DNA of 64,000 nucleotides from DASXUG01 sp036504995 (GCA_036504995.1 DASXUG010000007.1:69026-133025), one strand, 5' to 3'. Positions 17,246 to 26,533 are shown, numbered from the stretch's first letter. Numbers and translations are program-made. The notes: generated by a model not told the origin, from the sequence alone.

Positions 17246-18664
17246 ATGGCTAAGCCACTTATCGAGCCAACTGAGCAATACAATTATGAAGTCATACGCA
17301 AGTTTGCCATTATGACTTTAGTGTGGGGCGCAATTGGTATGTTTGCAGGGGTGTATATCGCTTCTGAATTGGCGTTCCCTTTCTTGAATTTTGATAACCC
17401 GTTTATCACTTTTGGTCGTTTACGCCCAGTGCATACTGGTGCGGTAATTTTCGGTTTTGGTGGTAGCGCGTTGTTCGCCACTTCTTACTATGTGGTGCAG
17501 CGTACCTGTCAGGCACGCTTGTTCAGTGATGGTATGGCAACGTTTACCTTCTGGGGTTGGCAAACTATCATTGTATGTGCTGCATTAGGCAATATGCTGG
17601 GCTACAGCCAAGGCCGTGAATATGCGGAGATGGAGTGGCCTATCGACATCATGATTGAAGTCGTTTGGGTCACTTACCTCATCGTGTTTGTCGGTACACT
17701 GATGAAACGTAAACAGCCGCATATCTACGTTGCAAACTGGTTCTACCTTGCATTTATTTTGGCAACAGCAATATTGCACACATTTAACAACTTGGCAGTA
17801 CCTGTCAGTTTATTCTCAATGAAGTCTTACAGTTTGTTCTCAGGCGCACAAGATGCGATGACACAATGGTGGTATGGTCATAATGCAGTTGGTTTCTTCT
17901 TAACTGCGGCATTCTTGGGCATGATGTACTACTTTGTACCTAAACAAGCTGGCCGTCCCGTTTACTCATATCGTTTGTCTGTGCTGCACTTCTGGGCAAT
18001 TATCTTCTTGTATATGTGGGCGGGTGCGCATCACCTGCACTGGACAGCAATTCCTGACTGGACCAGTACTTTAGCAGCAACATTTTCTATCATGCTGTTG
18101 CTGCCATCATGGGGCGGTATGATTAACGGCATTATGACGCTTTCTGGCGCTTGGGATAAATTGCGTACCGATCCAATCATGCGCTTCTTGATTGTGGCCT
18201 TGTCATTCTACGGTATGTCTACTTTTGAAGGCCCAATGATGTCGCTTAAAGATGTGAACGCACTTTCACACTACACCGACTGGACCATTGGTCATGTGCA
18301 TTCAGGTGCGCTTGGCTGGGTGGCGATGGTTACTTTTGGTAGCATGTACCACCTGATTCCTCGTATCTGGAACACTGAAAACTATAGTGAAAAACTAATT
18401 AACGTGCACTTTTGGTTGGCGACTATAGGTATCTTGTTGTACATCATTGCAATGTGGATTTCAGGGATTAGCCAAGGTTTGATGTGGCGTGCTTTTGATG
18501 ACTTTGGCAACCTTAAATATGCCTTCGTTGAGTCAGTAGCGGCATCGCATCCGTTCTATATCATGCGTGCGATTGGTGGGGCGTTCTTCCTCGCTGGCAT
18601 GTTGGTGATGGGCTACAACATGTATAAAACAATCAAACAAGGTAATGTTGCGGTTACGAATTAA
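17246..18664 (+). CDS. ccoN: cbb3-type cytochrome c oxidase subunit I
   Basis: Catalytic membrane subunit of the high-affinity cbb3 oxidase, holding heme b and the heme b3-CuB oxygen-reducing site. The 472-residue product has about twelve transmembrane helices and the expected histidines: RPVHTGAVIFGF, WWYGHNAVGFF (CuB ligand region), WAGAHHLHWTAIPDW (paired CuB histidines) and DWTIGHVHSGALGW (heme ligands). Length is normal. An AGGAG site lies nine bases before the ATG. It is first in the tight ccoN-O-Q-P run. Confidence 0.98.
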   Translation: MAKPLIEPTEQYNYEVIRKFAIMTLVWGAIGMFAGVYIASELAFPFLNFDNPFITFGRLRPVHTGAVIFGFGGSALFATSYYVVQRTCQARLFSDGMATFTFWGWQTIIVCAALGNMLGYSQGREYAEMEWPIDIMIEVVWVTYLIVFVGTLMKRKQPHIYVANWFYLAFILATAILHTFNNLAVPVSLFSMKSYSLFSGAQDAMTQWWYGHNAVGFFLTAAFLGMMYYFVPKQAGRPVYSYRLSVLHFWAIIFLYMWAGAHHLHWTAIPDWTSTLAATFSIMLLLPSWGGMINGIMTLSGAWDKLRTDPIMRFLIVALSFYGMSTFEGPMMSLKDVNALSHYTDWTIGHVHSGALGWVAMVTFGSMYHLIPRIWNTENYSEKLINVHFWLATIGILLYIIAMWISGISQGLMWRAFDDFGNLKYAFVESVAASHPFYIMRAIGGAFFLAGMLVMGYNMYKTIKQGNVAVTN

Positions 18665-18708
18665 GCGTAACCCAACTTTGACCTGCAAATAGGATTTTTG
18701 GAGTAAAC

Positions 18709-19443
18709 ATGAAACACGATACGATAGAGCGGAACCTTGGAATATTGTTAATTTTGACCATGATCGCGATCAGCGCGGGTGGTATGGTTGAGATTATTCC
18801 CTTGTTCTTTATCAAAGAAACTGTTGAAAAAGTAGATGGCGTACGTCCATATTCACCGCTTGAATTGCGTGGGCGTGATATTTACGTACGAGAAGGCTGC
18901 TACCTTTGTCACTCACAGATGATTCGTCCTTTCCGTGATGAGGCATTACGTTATGGCCACTATTCATTGGCGGCTGAGTCAAAATATGACCATCCATTCC
19001 AATGGGGTTCAAAACGTACAGGTCCAGATTTGGCCCGCGTTGGTGGTAAATATTCTAATGATTGGCATACCCAGCATTTAACTGCACCACGCTCATTGGT
19101 ACCGCAATCAGTGATGCCAAATTACCCTTGGTTGGCAAAAACACCGCTGGATTACTCAGATGTTGGTTTGCGTATGAAAGCCTTGCGTACCACTGGCGTG
19201 CCTTATTCAGTAAGTAAAGCTGAGTATGACAACAACGTTAAAACTTTCGGTGAGGATGTTGCGAAAACATTGCATATTCCTGATGCTGAGAAGAACCTGA
19301 TTGCCCAAGCGCAGTTGGGTAACTACGATACAAATCCAGATAACATTACCGAGATGGATGCGTTAGTTGCTTACTTGCAAATGTTAGGTACGCTGGTTGA
19401 TTTCAAAAAGTATGACGACGATTACTTCGTCAAATTCCGCTAA
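18709..19443 (+). CDS. ccoO: cbb3 oxidase mono-heme subunit II
   Basis: Membrane-anchored c-type cytochrome that passes electrons toward CcoN. The 244-residue product has one N-terminal transmembrane helix (about 10-33), a single heme c motif CYLCH (64-68) and the characteristic SQMIRPFRDEALRYGHYS stretch; methionines downstream (SVMPNYPWL) are candidates for the axial ligand. It follows ccoN by 44 bp with a TTTGGAGT ribosome site and precedes ccoQ by 9 bp, within one operon. Confidence 0.98.
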   Translation: MKHDTIERNLGILLILTMIAISAGGMVEIIPLFFIKETVEKVDGVRPYSPLELRGRDIYVREGCYLCHSQMIRPFRDEALRYGHYSLAAESKYDHPFQWGSKRTGPDLARVGGKYSNDWHTQHLTAPRSLVPQSVMPNYPWLAKTPLDYSDVGLRMKALRTTGVPYSVSKAEYDNNVKTFGEDVAKTLHIPDAEKNLIAQAQLGNYDTNPDNITEMDALVAYLQMLGTLVDFKKYDDDYFVKFR

Positions 19444-19452
19444 GGTCAGTAT

Positions 19453-19653
19453 ATGGAACTCTTACTTTGGTTTACTAAGTTTGAAAATACTAAGCCAGTA
19501 TCGCTGGTGATTTTCTTTACCTTGTTTTGTGGTGTTGTATTTTATTTATACGGCAGCAAAGCAAGAGGTGAAATGTTAGAACAGTTTAAACAAATCCCAT
19601 TGCTTGATGAGTTAGCAGGTGAATCTAAAAGCAATGGTGAGGGGAAAGCATAA
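19453..19653 (+). CDS. ccoQ: cbb3 oxidase small subunit CcoQ
   Basis: A 66-residue single-span protein (hydrophobic segment about residues 16-33, SLVIFFTLFCGVVFYLYG) with a charged cytoplasmic tail. CcoQ proteins stabilise the assembled oxidase. Its last base overlaps the ccoP ATG (TAATG arrangement), which implies translational coupling and fixes its place as third gene of the operon. Identification depends on position and topology more than on a motif. Confidence 0.9.
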   Translation: MELLLWFTKFENTKPVSLVIFFTLFCGVVFYLYGSKARGEMLEQFKQIPLLDELAGESKSNGEGKA

Positions 19654-20588
19654 TGGATCAGCACAAAATAGATAAAGTACCAACCACAGGACATAGCTGG
19701 GATGGCATTGAAGAGTTAAGTAACCCACTACCAAGATGGTGGATTATCGGTTTCTACATTACTTTCGCATTTACGCTCATTTACTGGTTATTTTATCCAG
19801 CATGGCCGCTCGGCAGTAGCTATACCAAAGGCGTTCCTGGGCTTAATAGCGTCACTTATACTGCTGTAACTGTGGATGGTAAAGAAGTGCAAAAAACCAC
19901 ACATTGGAATATGCGCTCTAAATTTATGGCTGAAATGAATGAGTTAACTGCGTTGCAGAAGAAGTCATTCGATAAAGTTGCTGCTATGTCATACGAAGAT
20001 GTGGCTAAAGACCCAGAGCTAATGCAGTTTGTTAACTCAGCTGGTAAAAACTTATTTTCTGACAACTGTATGCCCTGTCACCAAGCTGGCGGTCAAGGCA
20101 AGATTGGTTTCGCCCCGAACTTGGTAGATGATTACTGGCAATACGGTGGCGATTATGAGCATATTCACCAAACCATTACTGGTGGTCGTCGTGGTTATAT
20201 GCCGCCGTTTAAAGAAGTGTTAAATCAAGAGCAAATCACCCAGTTGGCTAATTATGTGTTGAGTTTATCTAACGAGCCAAATGATGCGGAAGCTGCAAAA
20301 AAAGGCGATGCATTGTTTCATAGCGAAACGGCAGCCTGCTTTTATTGCCATGGCGCAGAGGGCAAAGGTCGTATCGAAATGGGTTCAGCAAATTTAACTG
20401 ACAAAATCTGGTTATGGGCTGATGTAGCGCATGAAAAAACACCTGAAGCTAAACTAAATGACATTAAGAACATTGTTAATGCTGGTTTGGCGCGTGGTGT
20501 AATGCCAAACTGGAATGAACGTTTAAAGCCTGAGCAAATCAAATTGCTCACAGTGTATGTGCATGACACCTTAGGTGGTGGTAAGTAA
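19653..20588 (+). CDS. ccoP: cbb3 oxidase di-heme subunit III
   Basis: Receives electrons from soluble cytochromes in the periplasm. The 311-residue product starts with the typical CcoP N-terminus (GHSWDGIEELSNPLPRWW), one transmembrane helix (about 29-50), then two cytochrome c domains with heme motifs CMPCH (139-143) and CFYCH (229-233) and matching methionines in GYMPPF and GVMPNW. It is the last structural gene; ccoG follows after 189 bp containing a possible RNA pseudoknot. Confidence 0.98.
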   Translation: MDQHKIDKVPTTGHSWDGIEELSNPLPRWWIIGFYITFAFTLIYWLFYPAWPLGSSYTKGVPGLNSVTYTAVTVDGKEVQKTTHWNMRSKFMAEMNELTALQKKSFDKVAAMSYEDVAKDPELMQFVNSAGKNLFSDNCMPCHQAGGQGKIGFAPNLVDDYWQYGGDYEHIHQTITGGRRGYMPPFKEVLNQEQITQLANYVLSLSNEPNDAEAAKKGDALFHSETAACFYCHGAEGKGRIEMGSANLTDKIWLWADVAHEKTPEAKLNDIKNIVNAGLARGVMPNWNERLKPEQIKLLTVYVHDTLGGGK

Positions 20589-20633
20589 GCTGTTTAGCTT
20601 TGTTCTGGCTAAAGCGATGTAATTTGTACTAAA

Positions 20634-20675
20634 TGTAAGCGACTACGCGGATTCAAGTTTTCGCTTACAAATCCG
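20634..20675 (+). ncRNA. Possible H-type pseudoknot in ccoP-ccoG spacer
   Basis: Two perfect stems interleave. Stem 1 pairs TGTAAGCGA (20634-20642) with TCGCTTACA (20661-20669). Stem 2 pairs CGGATT (20648-20653), inside the stem 1 loop, with AATCCG (20670-20675), directly after stem 1. Connecting loops of 5 and 7 bases fit an H-type pseudoknot with stacked stems. It lies about 100 bases before the ccoG ATG, in the 189-bp spacer. Whether it is a regulator, a processing signal or chance is unknown. Confidence 0.4.
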
Positions 20676-20777
20676 ATACTACTGTTATGTGTGTTGCGGT
20701 TATTTCTCTAGGCATTAAACCCGTGAGGAGTTAGATAGCCGCATTTGTTGTGCTATTTTTGAGGGGTCTGAATTATC

Positions 20778-22202
20778 ATGCAATCTGGCATAGGAAAATC
20801 GCCGTTATTGCACAAGCACATTCCAGTTGTTACGCGTTCCGTTAAGGGAGGCTTCCGTAATTTCAAAATGGCCATCATGGTATTGGCCTATTCTGTATAC
20901 TTTATATTGCCGTGGTTACCTTGGTCTCGTGCCAATGCACCTCATCAGGCGCTGCTATTTGATTTATCCTCTCGTCGTTTTTATGTTTTTGATCTAATCG
21001 TTTACCCTCAAGATATTTTTTGGTTAGCGATGTTGTTATTTATCGCCGCCACACTGTTATTTTTTGTCACAGGTCTGATCGGCCGCGCCTGGTGTGGTTA
21101 CTTCTGCTTTCAAACCCTATGGACAGACTTCTTTATTCAGATCGAACGCTTAATCCAAGGTGAGCGACCCGCTAGGTTACGGTTACAAAAACAAGCCTGG
21201 AATCTGGAAAAAATCCTTAAGGTCGGTAGCGCACATGGCCTAATGATACTTGTATCACTTTGGACAGCGATAACCTTTGCCAGCTATTTTATGTATGCGC
21301 CTACCTTTGTCCATGATCTTTTTACGGGCGAAGCGCCTTATGCAGGCTATATTACTGTGCTCGTATTAACAATCACTACATACTTGGCTGGTGGGGTGAT
21401 ACGCGAACAGATCTGTACCTTTTGTCCTTATGCGCGCTTTCAAAGTGTTATGTTTGAGCCAGATACCTTACTGGTGAGCTATGATAAAACACGAGGTGAA
21501 GGTTTAAAAGGGCGAAGAATTCCAATTGTAGGGGTCAAGAGCCATGAAGACCGAGTGGCGACTGGTCATGGGGATTGCATTGATTGTGGTTTTTGTGTGC
21601 AAGTGTGCCCTACGGGTATTGATATTCGGCAGGGATTGCAGTTCCAGTGTATTTCATGTGGTCTGTGTATTGATGCATGTAATAATATTATGGATTCTGT
21701 TGGCTACCCTCGTGGCTTGATTAGATATGACTCTGAACGCAATATGGCTGCGGATAAGCCACATGCGCCGCGTTTAGAGTGGAAGCGTCTTAAAGTACTG
21801 GGCTATGCAGTGGCATTAGTGGCGATGACGACTATGCTGTTTTATAACATCAGTACGCGCAAAGATACTGAGGTCACCGTGTTGCAAGTGCGTCAGCCTT
21901 TGTACGTCGTGCTGTCCGATGGCAGCGTGCGCAATCGTTACCAAATTAATATTGTTAATAAGACTGCATCAGATCAAATCTATCATGTCAGTGTGGAAGA
22001 TATTCCAAACAAAGCTTTAGATATGGGCAGCTTAAACGAATTTAAAGTGCGTGCTGGCGAGAGTATCGGGGTCAATGCCAAAGTCAATTTAGGCTATGAG
22101 CAAGCTGAGCATCAAGATGAATTTAAGTTTATTGTTTCAGCAAGCAATCAAGAGATTCGCCCTGTCACTGTCGAGACCAACTTCAGTAGTCCACACGATT
22201 AA
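20778..22202 (+). CDS. ccoG: Cytochrome oxidase accessory protein CcoG (RdxA/FixG)
   Basis: Membrane iron-sulfur protein needed for cbb3 oxidase biogenesis, linked to copper reduction in known systems. The 474-residue product has five to six hydrophobic segments, the family signatures WCGYFCFQTLWTDFF and ICTFCPYARFQ, and a two-cluster ferredoxin region CIDCGFCVQVCPTGID and CISCGLCIDACNNI (about 264-307). The C-terminal third, after a last transmembrane helix near residue 345, is a periplasmic Ig-like domain. GAGGGG lies upstream of the ATG. It precedes ccoH and ccoI, as is usual. Confidence 0.96.
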   Translation: MQSGIGKSPLLHKHIPVVTRSVKGGFRNFKMAIMVLAYSVYFILPWLPWSRANAPHQALLFDLSSRRFYVFDLIVYPQDIFWLAMLLFIAATLLFFVTGLIGRAWCGYFCFQTLWTDFFIQIERLIQGERPARLRLQKQAWNLEKILKVGSAHGLMILVSLWTAITFASYFMYAPTFVHDLFTGEAPYAGYITVLVLTITTYLAGGVIREQICTFCPYARFQSVMFEPDTLLVSYDKTRGEGLKGRRIPIVGVKSHEDRVATGHGDCIDCGFCVQVCPTGIDIRQGLQFQCISCGLCIDACNNIMDSVGYPRGLIRYDSERNMAADKPHAPRLEWKRLKVLGYAVALVAMTTMLFYNISTRKDTEVTVLQVRQPLYVVLSDGSVRNRYQINIVNKTASDQIYHVSVEDIPNKALDMGSLNEFKVRAGESIGVNAKVNLGYEQAEHQDEFKFIVSASNQEIRPVTVETNFSSPHD

Positions 22203-22246
22203 CATTGCTTGCACGTTTTTGTTTCTAACTCCAAGGTGGTAACCAT

Positions 22247-23053
22247 TTGAATCTTCCAGAAATAGCCATGACCGAAACCCTGTTTGGCGGGGTATTAATT
22301 GCCGCGGCTTTATTTTTTGTCAGCAGACGTTTGGGTTTATCTAATTTCTGGGCAGGCATTTTAAGTGGTGTCGTGCCATTTTTGCTATATCTTGCCTACA
22401 GCCAACAACACTGGGCTGGTGGGGATGTGCTCACCATACACTTTGCCGTCTATTTGGCGAGTGCTGGTCTATTTGTAGTGTTTGGCGGTATGCAGAAAAA
22501 AAATCAAACCATGCATTGGGCTCCGCGTCTGATTATTGGTTTTTTTGTAGGTTTAGTGGTGTTGAATGCAATTTTTCTTAATATTGCGATGCGCGGCATG
22601 CCCGATTTTATCTCTGATATGTTACTGCCTAATCAGCACCAGCAGACTATTCATACCGCCTTTCCTGGCATCGTTCCACATGATCTAAATAAGCTGTATG
22701 AGCCACACTTAAAACAAGTTGAAGCGCAGCGCGATCTCGGCTGGCAGGTACAACTTGAAGGGTTGGATAACTTGAGCAGTGGTCAAACGCATACGGTGAT
22801 TGTCCACTTGCTTGACAAACAAGGCGTTGCGATTAGCCAAGCCAATGTGCATATGACTATGTGGCGTATGGCGAATAGTCGTGACGATCAGCAGTTTGTA
22901 TTTCAAGAGGTATCGGCAGGCAATTACCAAACAACAATGAATCTGCCTGATGAAGGTCGATGGTTGTCTGAATTGCATATTCAGCAGGGAGAGCATAGTT
23001 TCCTAAAACAGCAGCCCGTAGAAGTGCTTGCTGACACCGCTGTGTCTAAATAG
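22247..23053 (+). CDS. ccoH: FixH/CcoH family protein with long membrane N-terminus
   Basis: CcoH is an assembly factor that stays with the cbb3 oxidase. The C-terminal 130 residues (GLDNLSSGQTHTVIVHLLDKQGVAISQANVHMTMWRM, then QFVFQEVSAGNYQTTMNLPDEGRWLSELHI) fit the FixH beta-sandwich fold. The N-terminal half differs from classical FixH, which has one helix: here four hydrophobic segments occur in residues about 8-120. At 268 residues it is much longer than the usual 150-190. TTG at 22247 is used as start because AAGGTGG lies seven bases upstream; an ATG at 22268 is the alternative. Position between ccoG and ccoI supports the role. Confidence 0.72.
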   Translation: MNLPEIAMTETLFGGVLIAAALFFVSRRLGLSNFWAGILSGVVPFLLYLAYSQQHWAGGDVLTIHFAVYLASAGLFVVFGGMQKKNQTMHWAPRLIIGFFVGLVVLNAIFLNIAMRGMPDFISDMLLPNQHQQTIHTAFPGIVPHDLNKLYEPHLKQVEAQRDLGWQVQLEGLDNLSSGQTHTVIVHLLDKQGVAISQANVHMTMWRMANSRDDQQFVFQEVSAGNYQTTMNLPDEGRWLSELHIQQGEHSFLKQQPVEVLADTAVSK

Positions 23054-23091
23054 CGGTAAGATTACGCATTCTGTAAAATCGGTCGTTATTC

Positions 23092-25515
23092 ATGAACAAC
23101 CAAGTTCAATGTTACCACTGTGGTTTAGAGGTGTTGCCCAGCGTTAAACTCGCCGTTAGAGTCTTGGGTGAGCCGCGTGCGATGTGTTGTCTAGGATGTC
23201 AGGCTGTGGCCGAGTCTATCGTAGAAAATGGGCTTGAAGATTATTATAAACACCGCACTGAGTTACCGCAAACTCCAGAAGATTTAATCCCCAACGAGTT
23301 AAAGCAGTTGGCCTTGTATGACCATCCAGAAGTGCAAAAGAGCTTTTTATTTGAGGCGCAGGATAGCGATGCTCATTCAAAAGAGGCAATTTTGATTATA
23401 GAAGGTATCACCTGTGCTGCCTGTATTTGGTTGAATGAGCGCCACTTAAAACAATTGGTAGGCATACAGAGTGTCGCGTTTAATTACGGCTCGCATCGGG
23501 TGCGCATCCGTTGGGATGAGCAACATATCAAACTTAGCCAGATTTTGGCTGAGATCCGTAAACTTGGCTATCACGCTCATCCATTTAGTACGCAACAGCA
23601 AGATAGACTACGTGCACAACAGCGCAAATCCAGCATCAAGCGTTTAGCGGTAGCTGGCTTAAGTGCCGCGCAAGCCATGATGATGGCAGTAGCTTTATAT
23701 GCTGGTGCTGCTCAGGGCCTCGAGTATGCCAATGCGCAACTACTGCGCTGGTTTAGTCTGGTGCTGACGATTCCTGCAATTACTTATTGTGCATGGCCCT
23801 TTTACCGCGCAGCCTGGAGCGGCTTGGTCAATCGCCAATTGGGCATGGATGTGCCCATCTCACTTGGTATTCTCACTGGGTTTATTGGTAGCGCCATCGC
23901 TACCGTGCAAGGTCATGGCATGGTGTACTTTGATACGATCACCATGCTTATTTGTTTTTTGTTGGGTACTCGTTATTTGGAGCGTGGCGCCCGTGAAAAA
24001 TCGATAGAGGTCGCAGAAAACTTATTACGATTAAGCCCCAGCATTGCCACCCGTGTAGTGAATGGCCAGTACACATTAACCCCTGTGGTAGAGCTAAAGC
24101 TAGGCGACCATATTTTGGTTAAACCAGGCGAAACTATCGCAGCAGATGGCGTGGTTATTGAAGGTACGACGAGCGTCGATGAGTCTCTGCTCACGGGTGA
24201 AAGCCGCGCATTAACTAAAACCGTAGGGGATCATATCTATGCAGGGAGCATCAATTACGAAAGTCCTGTGACAGTAGAGGTGGATGCCTTGGCAGATAAC
24301 ACCATGCTCGCCAGTATTTCGCGTTTGTTAGATCGTGCCCAAGCAGAGAAGCCACCTTTGGCAGAAACTGCCGACCGTGTTGCAGCCTACTTCACCACCG
24401 CGTTGCTGGTCGTTGTCGTTTTTGTTGCACTCTTCTGGTGGCAACAAGCGCCAGACAAAGTATTTGAAATTGTACTAACGGTGTTGGTGGTCAGTTGTCC
24501 ATGTGCGCTTTCGCTAGCTGCCCCAGCTGCTTTTGCAGCGGCTGGGTCGCATCTGGTTGGGCGTGGTGTTCTGCTTACCCGTGGACATGCGCTAGAATCA
24601 CTCGCCAATGTTAATCATGTGGTGTTTGATAAAACTGGCACGCTAACTGTCGGTAAGCCTGTACTTATCAACACTGTCACCTATGGCAATCTAAGCATGG
24701 CTGAGTGTCTAAAAATCGCCGCAAGTTTAGAGCAAGCTTCTGAGCACCCCATAGCGAAAAGCTTTATATCAGCCATGGCACGCCAGCCGCTTTACCTAGT
24801 TGAGATGCATCAAAATATCGCAGGGCAGGGCGTTACTGGCGTGATTGAAGATAACACTTATCGTTTAGGTAACGCCCAACTACATGGTCTGTCTACCCCC
24901 GCGTTAGAATGCCCACCCAGTGCTAGCGTGGTGTGGCTGAGCGAAGGCAATAGTTTGTTGGCAGCATTTGTGTTATCCGACCAAGCGCGTCCAGATGTGC
25001 AAACATTAGTCAACGATTTAAGTACGCAACAGATCAATACCAGCATATTCAGTGGCGATGCTGCGCCAACTGTAGCGCATTTCGCCCAAAGTATGGGCAT
25101 TACACAATGGCAAGCAGGGCTATCACCAGAGCAGAAACTAATGCAAATTCGTGCTCTCCAACAACAAGGTGCAACCGTATTGATGGTGGGGGATGGTATT
25201 AACGATGCACCTGTACTGGCGGGCGCAAATGTGTCTATCGCCATGGGTAGCGGCACGCAAATCGCACGCGCTACAGGCGATGTAGTGTTGCTAAGTGAGC
25301 AAGTGCTAGAGATAGAGCATGCGATCAAGACCAGTAAATTTGCCATGCAAGTGATACGCCAAAACTTTGTATGGGCAATTGCCTATAATTTATTTGCGCT
25401 ACCGTTTGCGTCAATGGGGCTTATTTCACCCTGGATGGCAGCAATAGGGATGTCGGTCAGTTCACTGATTGTGGTGTTAAATGCGCTGCGTATTAAAACT
25501 TATTTGGTGGATTAA
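23092..25515 (+). CDS. ccoI: Copper-translocating P-type ATPase of cbb3 assembly
   Basis: P1B-type ATPase that moves copper across the inner membrane for insertion into the cbb3 oxidase. The 807-residue product has an N-terminal Cys-rich zinc-ribbon-like part (CYHCG, CCLGC, residues 7-36), a heavy-metal domain with C108-A-A-C111, eight predicted transmembrane helices with the ion-path CPC in VVSCPCALSLAAPAA, the phosphorylation site DKTGTLT, the TGES actuator loop and the GDGINDAP hinge. This layout is that of FixI/CcoI rather than CopA. It closes the cco block; no ccoS gene follows. Confidence 0.95.
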   Translation: MNNQVQCYHCGLEVLPSVKLAVRVLGEPRAMCCLGCQAVAESIVENGLEDYYKHRTELPQTPEDLIPNELKQLALYDHPEVQKSFLFEAQDSDAHSKEAILIIEGITCAACIWLNERHLKQLVGIQSVAFNYGSHRVRIRWDEQHIKLSQILAEIRKLGYHAHPFSTQQQDRLRAQQRKSSIKRLAVAGLSAAQAMMMAVALYAGAAQGLEYANAQLLRWFSLVLTIPAITYCAWPFYRAAWSGLVNRQLGMDVPISLGILTGFIGSAIATVQGHGMVYFDTITMLICFLLGTRYLERGAREKSIEVAENLLRLSPSIATRVVNGQYTLTPVVELKLGDHILVKPGETIAADGVVIEGTTSVDESLLTGESRALTKTVGDHIYAGSINYESPVTVEVDALADNTMLASISRLLDRAQAEKPPLAETADRVAAYFTTALLVVVVFVALFWWQQAPDKVFEIVLTVLVVSCPCALSLAAPAAFAAAGSHLVGRGVLLTRGHALESLANVNHVVFDKTGTLTVGKPVLINTVTYGNLSMAECLKIAASLEQASEHPIAKSFISAMARQPLYLVEMHQNIAGQGVTGVIEDNTYRLGNAQLHGLSTPALECPPSASVVWLSEGNSLLAAFVLSDQARPDVQTLVNDLSTQQINTSIFSGDAAPTVAHFAQSMGITQWQAGLSPEQKLMQIRALQQQGATVLMVGDGINDAPVLAGANVSIAMGSGTQIARATGDVVLLSEQVLEIEHAIKTSKFAMQVIRQNFVWAIAYNLFALPFASMGLISPWMAAIGMSVSSLIVVLNALRIKTYLVD

Positions 25516-25810
25516 GTAAGCCGCTAAATCTACGAAAGATCTGTGTTTATTGATTTAACGCAAAATGAGATGAAGCTATTATGGCTAGAATAAAGCCTGC
25601 TACATCTCCTCCCGATGTGTAGTCTTTGCCACATTCAGGTTTATGTCTATCTGGGTGTGGCTATTTTTATTCTGCTTCCCTACAAACACCTATTGAGCTA
25701 AATGCAACTACGGTGTTGACTGAAAATAAAAAAATATCGCTAGTACATGCACTTACCGATGTGCATCGATTAAAATTACACCACTTTTTAATCAACACCG
25801 AAATAACAAA
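25516..25810. other. Non-coding 295-bp leader region ahead of mgtC
   Basis: No ccoS-like reading frame is present here. A short frame (25626-25820) crosses into mgtC but has no recognisable features. The region holds a hairpin followed by T-rich sequence (25628-25661) and imperfect small inverted repeats near 25601-25620 and 25749-25767. It could contain the end of the cco transcript and a long mgtC leader, but no known magnesium-sensing leader could be matched by eye. Confidence 0.35.
25628..25671 (+). terminator. Candidate rho-independent terminator after ccoI
   Basis: GCCACA (25628-25633) pairs with TGTGGC (25656-25661); inside it, CAG pairs with CTG across a symmetric two-base internal loop. 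The hairpin is followed directly by TATTTTTATT. It lies about 110 bp after the ccoI stop and 140 bp before mgtC, so it may end the cco transcript or attenuate a long mgtC leader. Confidence 0.45.
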
Positions 25811-26533
25811 ATGCAACTAGAGGCCATCGGCAATATTAATCTTATCTCTCTGGCAGACAGCTGCATTAGTCTCGGAGTTGCCTTTATTTTAGGTGGGCTG
25901 ATTGGATTAGAGCGACAATACAGACAAAGAACTGCGGGTTTAAGGACAAATGTGCTGGTGGCAGTTGGTGCGGCAATTTTTGTAGACATGGGTAATCGCC
26001 TAGGTGGGCATGAAGGTGCAACCCATATTGTTGCTTATGTAGTCTCTGGTATTGGTTTTTTAGGGGCGGGCGTGATTATGCGGGAAGACGGCAATATCCG
26101 TGGCTTAAACACCGCGGCTACGCTTTGGGGTTCTGCCGCTGTGGGCGCATGTGCTGGGGCAGATTTGATATTAGAAGCACTCATGGGTACTTTATTTGTG
26201 CTTGCCGCCAATACACTGCTAAGGCCAGTGGTCAACGGCATCAACCGCAAGCCACTTAATTTAGCCTCAGTTGAGGTGACAAATACGGTTTATGTGATCG
26301 CTAACAGGAATCGTCAAAAAGAAGTACTGAGCCTAGTTGAAAGTGCCCTCGAGCATAACCACTACCCGATTCGAGATTTATCAGTGCATGCTTTTGGAGA
26401 GCACGAGGTAGAAATTGAGGCCATCCTAGCTGCAACTTCAGTAGATAGTGCCAAGCTTGATTTGTTAGTGCAAAATATTGCAGCGTTACCGATTGTTACT
26501 CAGGCTTTTTGGAGCCCTAGTACTGTAGATTAG
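25811..26533 (+). CDS. mgtC: MgtC/SapB family membrane protein
   Basis: The 240-residue product has about four to five N-terminal transmembrane helices with the family signatures LGGLIGLERQYRQRTAGLRTN, VVSGIGFLGAGVIMRE and GLNTAATLWGSAAVGACAGA, then a soluble C-terminal domain of about 80 residues with an ACT-like pattern. MgtC proteins help growth in low magnesium and modulate the F-type ATP synthase in pathogens; in an environmental bacterium the role is uncertain. The spelling matches the class with a C-terminal domain (true MgtC-like) rather than short SapB. Monocistronic, convergent with proA. Confidence 0.88.
   Translation: MQLEAIGNINLISLADSCISLGVAFILGGLIGLERQYRQRTAGLRTNVLVAVGAAIFVDMGNRLGGHEGATHIVAYVVSGIGFLGAGVIMREDGNIRGLNTAATLWGSAAVGACAGADLILEALMGTLFVLAANTLLRPVVNGINRKPLNLASVEVTNTVYVIANRNRQKEVLSLVESALEHNHYPIRDLSVHAFGEHEVEIEAILAATSVDSAKLDLLVQNIAALPIVTQAFWSPSTVD

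Noticed and set aside
25626..25820. 64-residue frame before mgtC as a ccoS gene or a magnesium-sensing leader peptide
   Set aside because: It lacks the single N-terminal helix of CcoS and the proline- or acid-rich runs of known leader peptides, and it overlaps the hairpin and the mgtC start.
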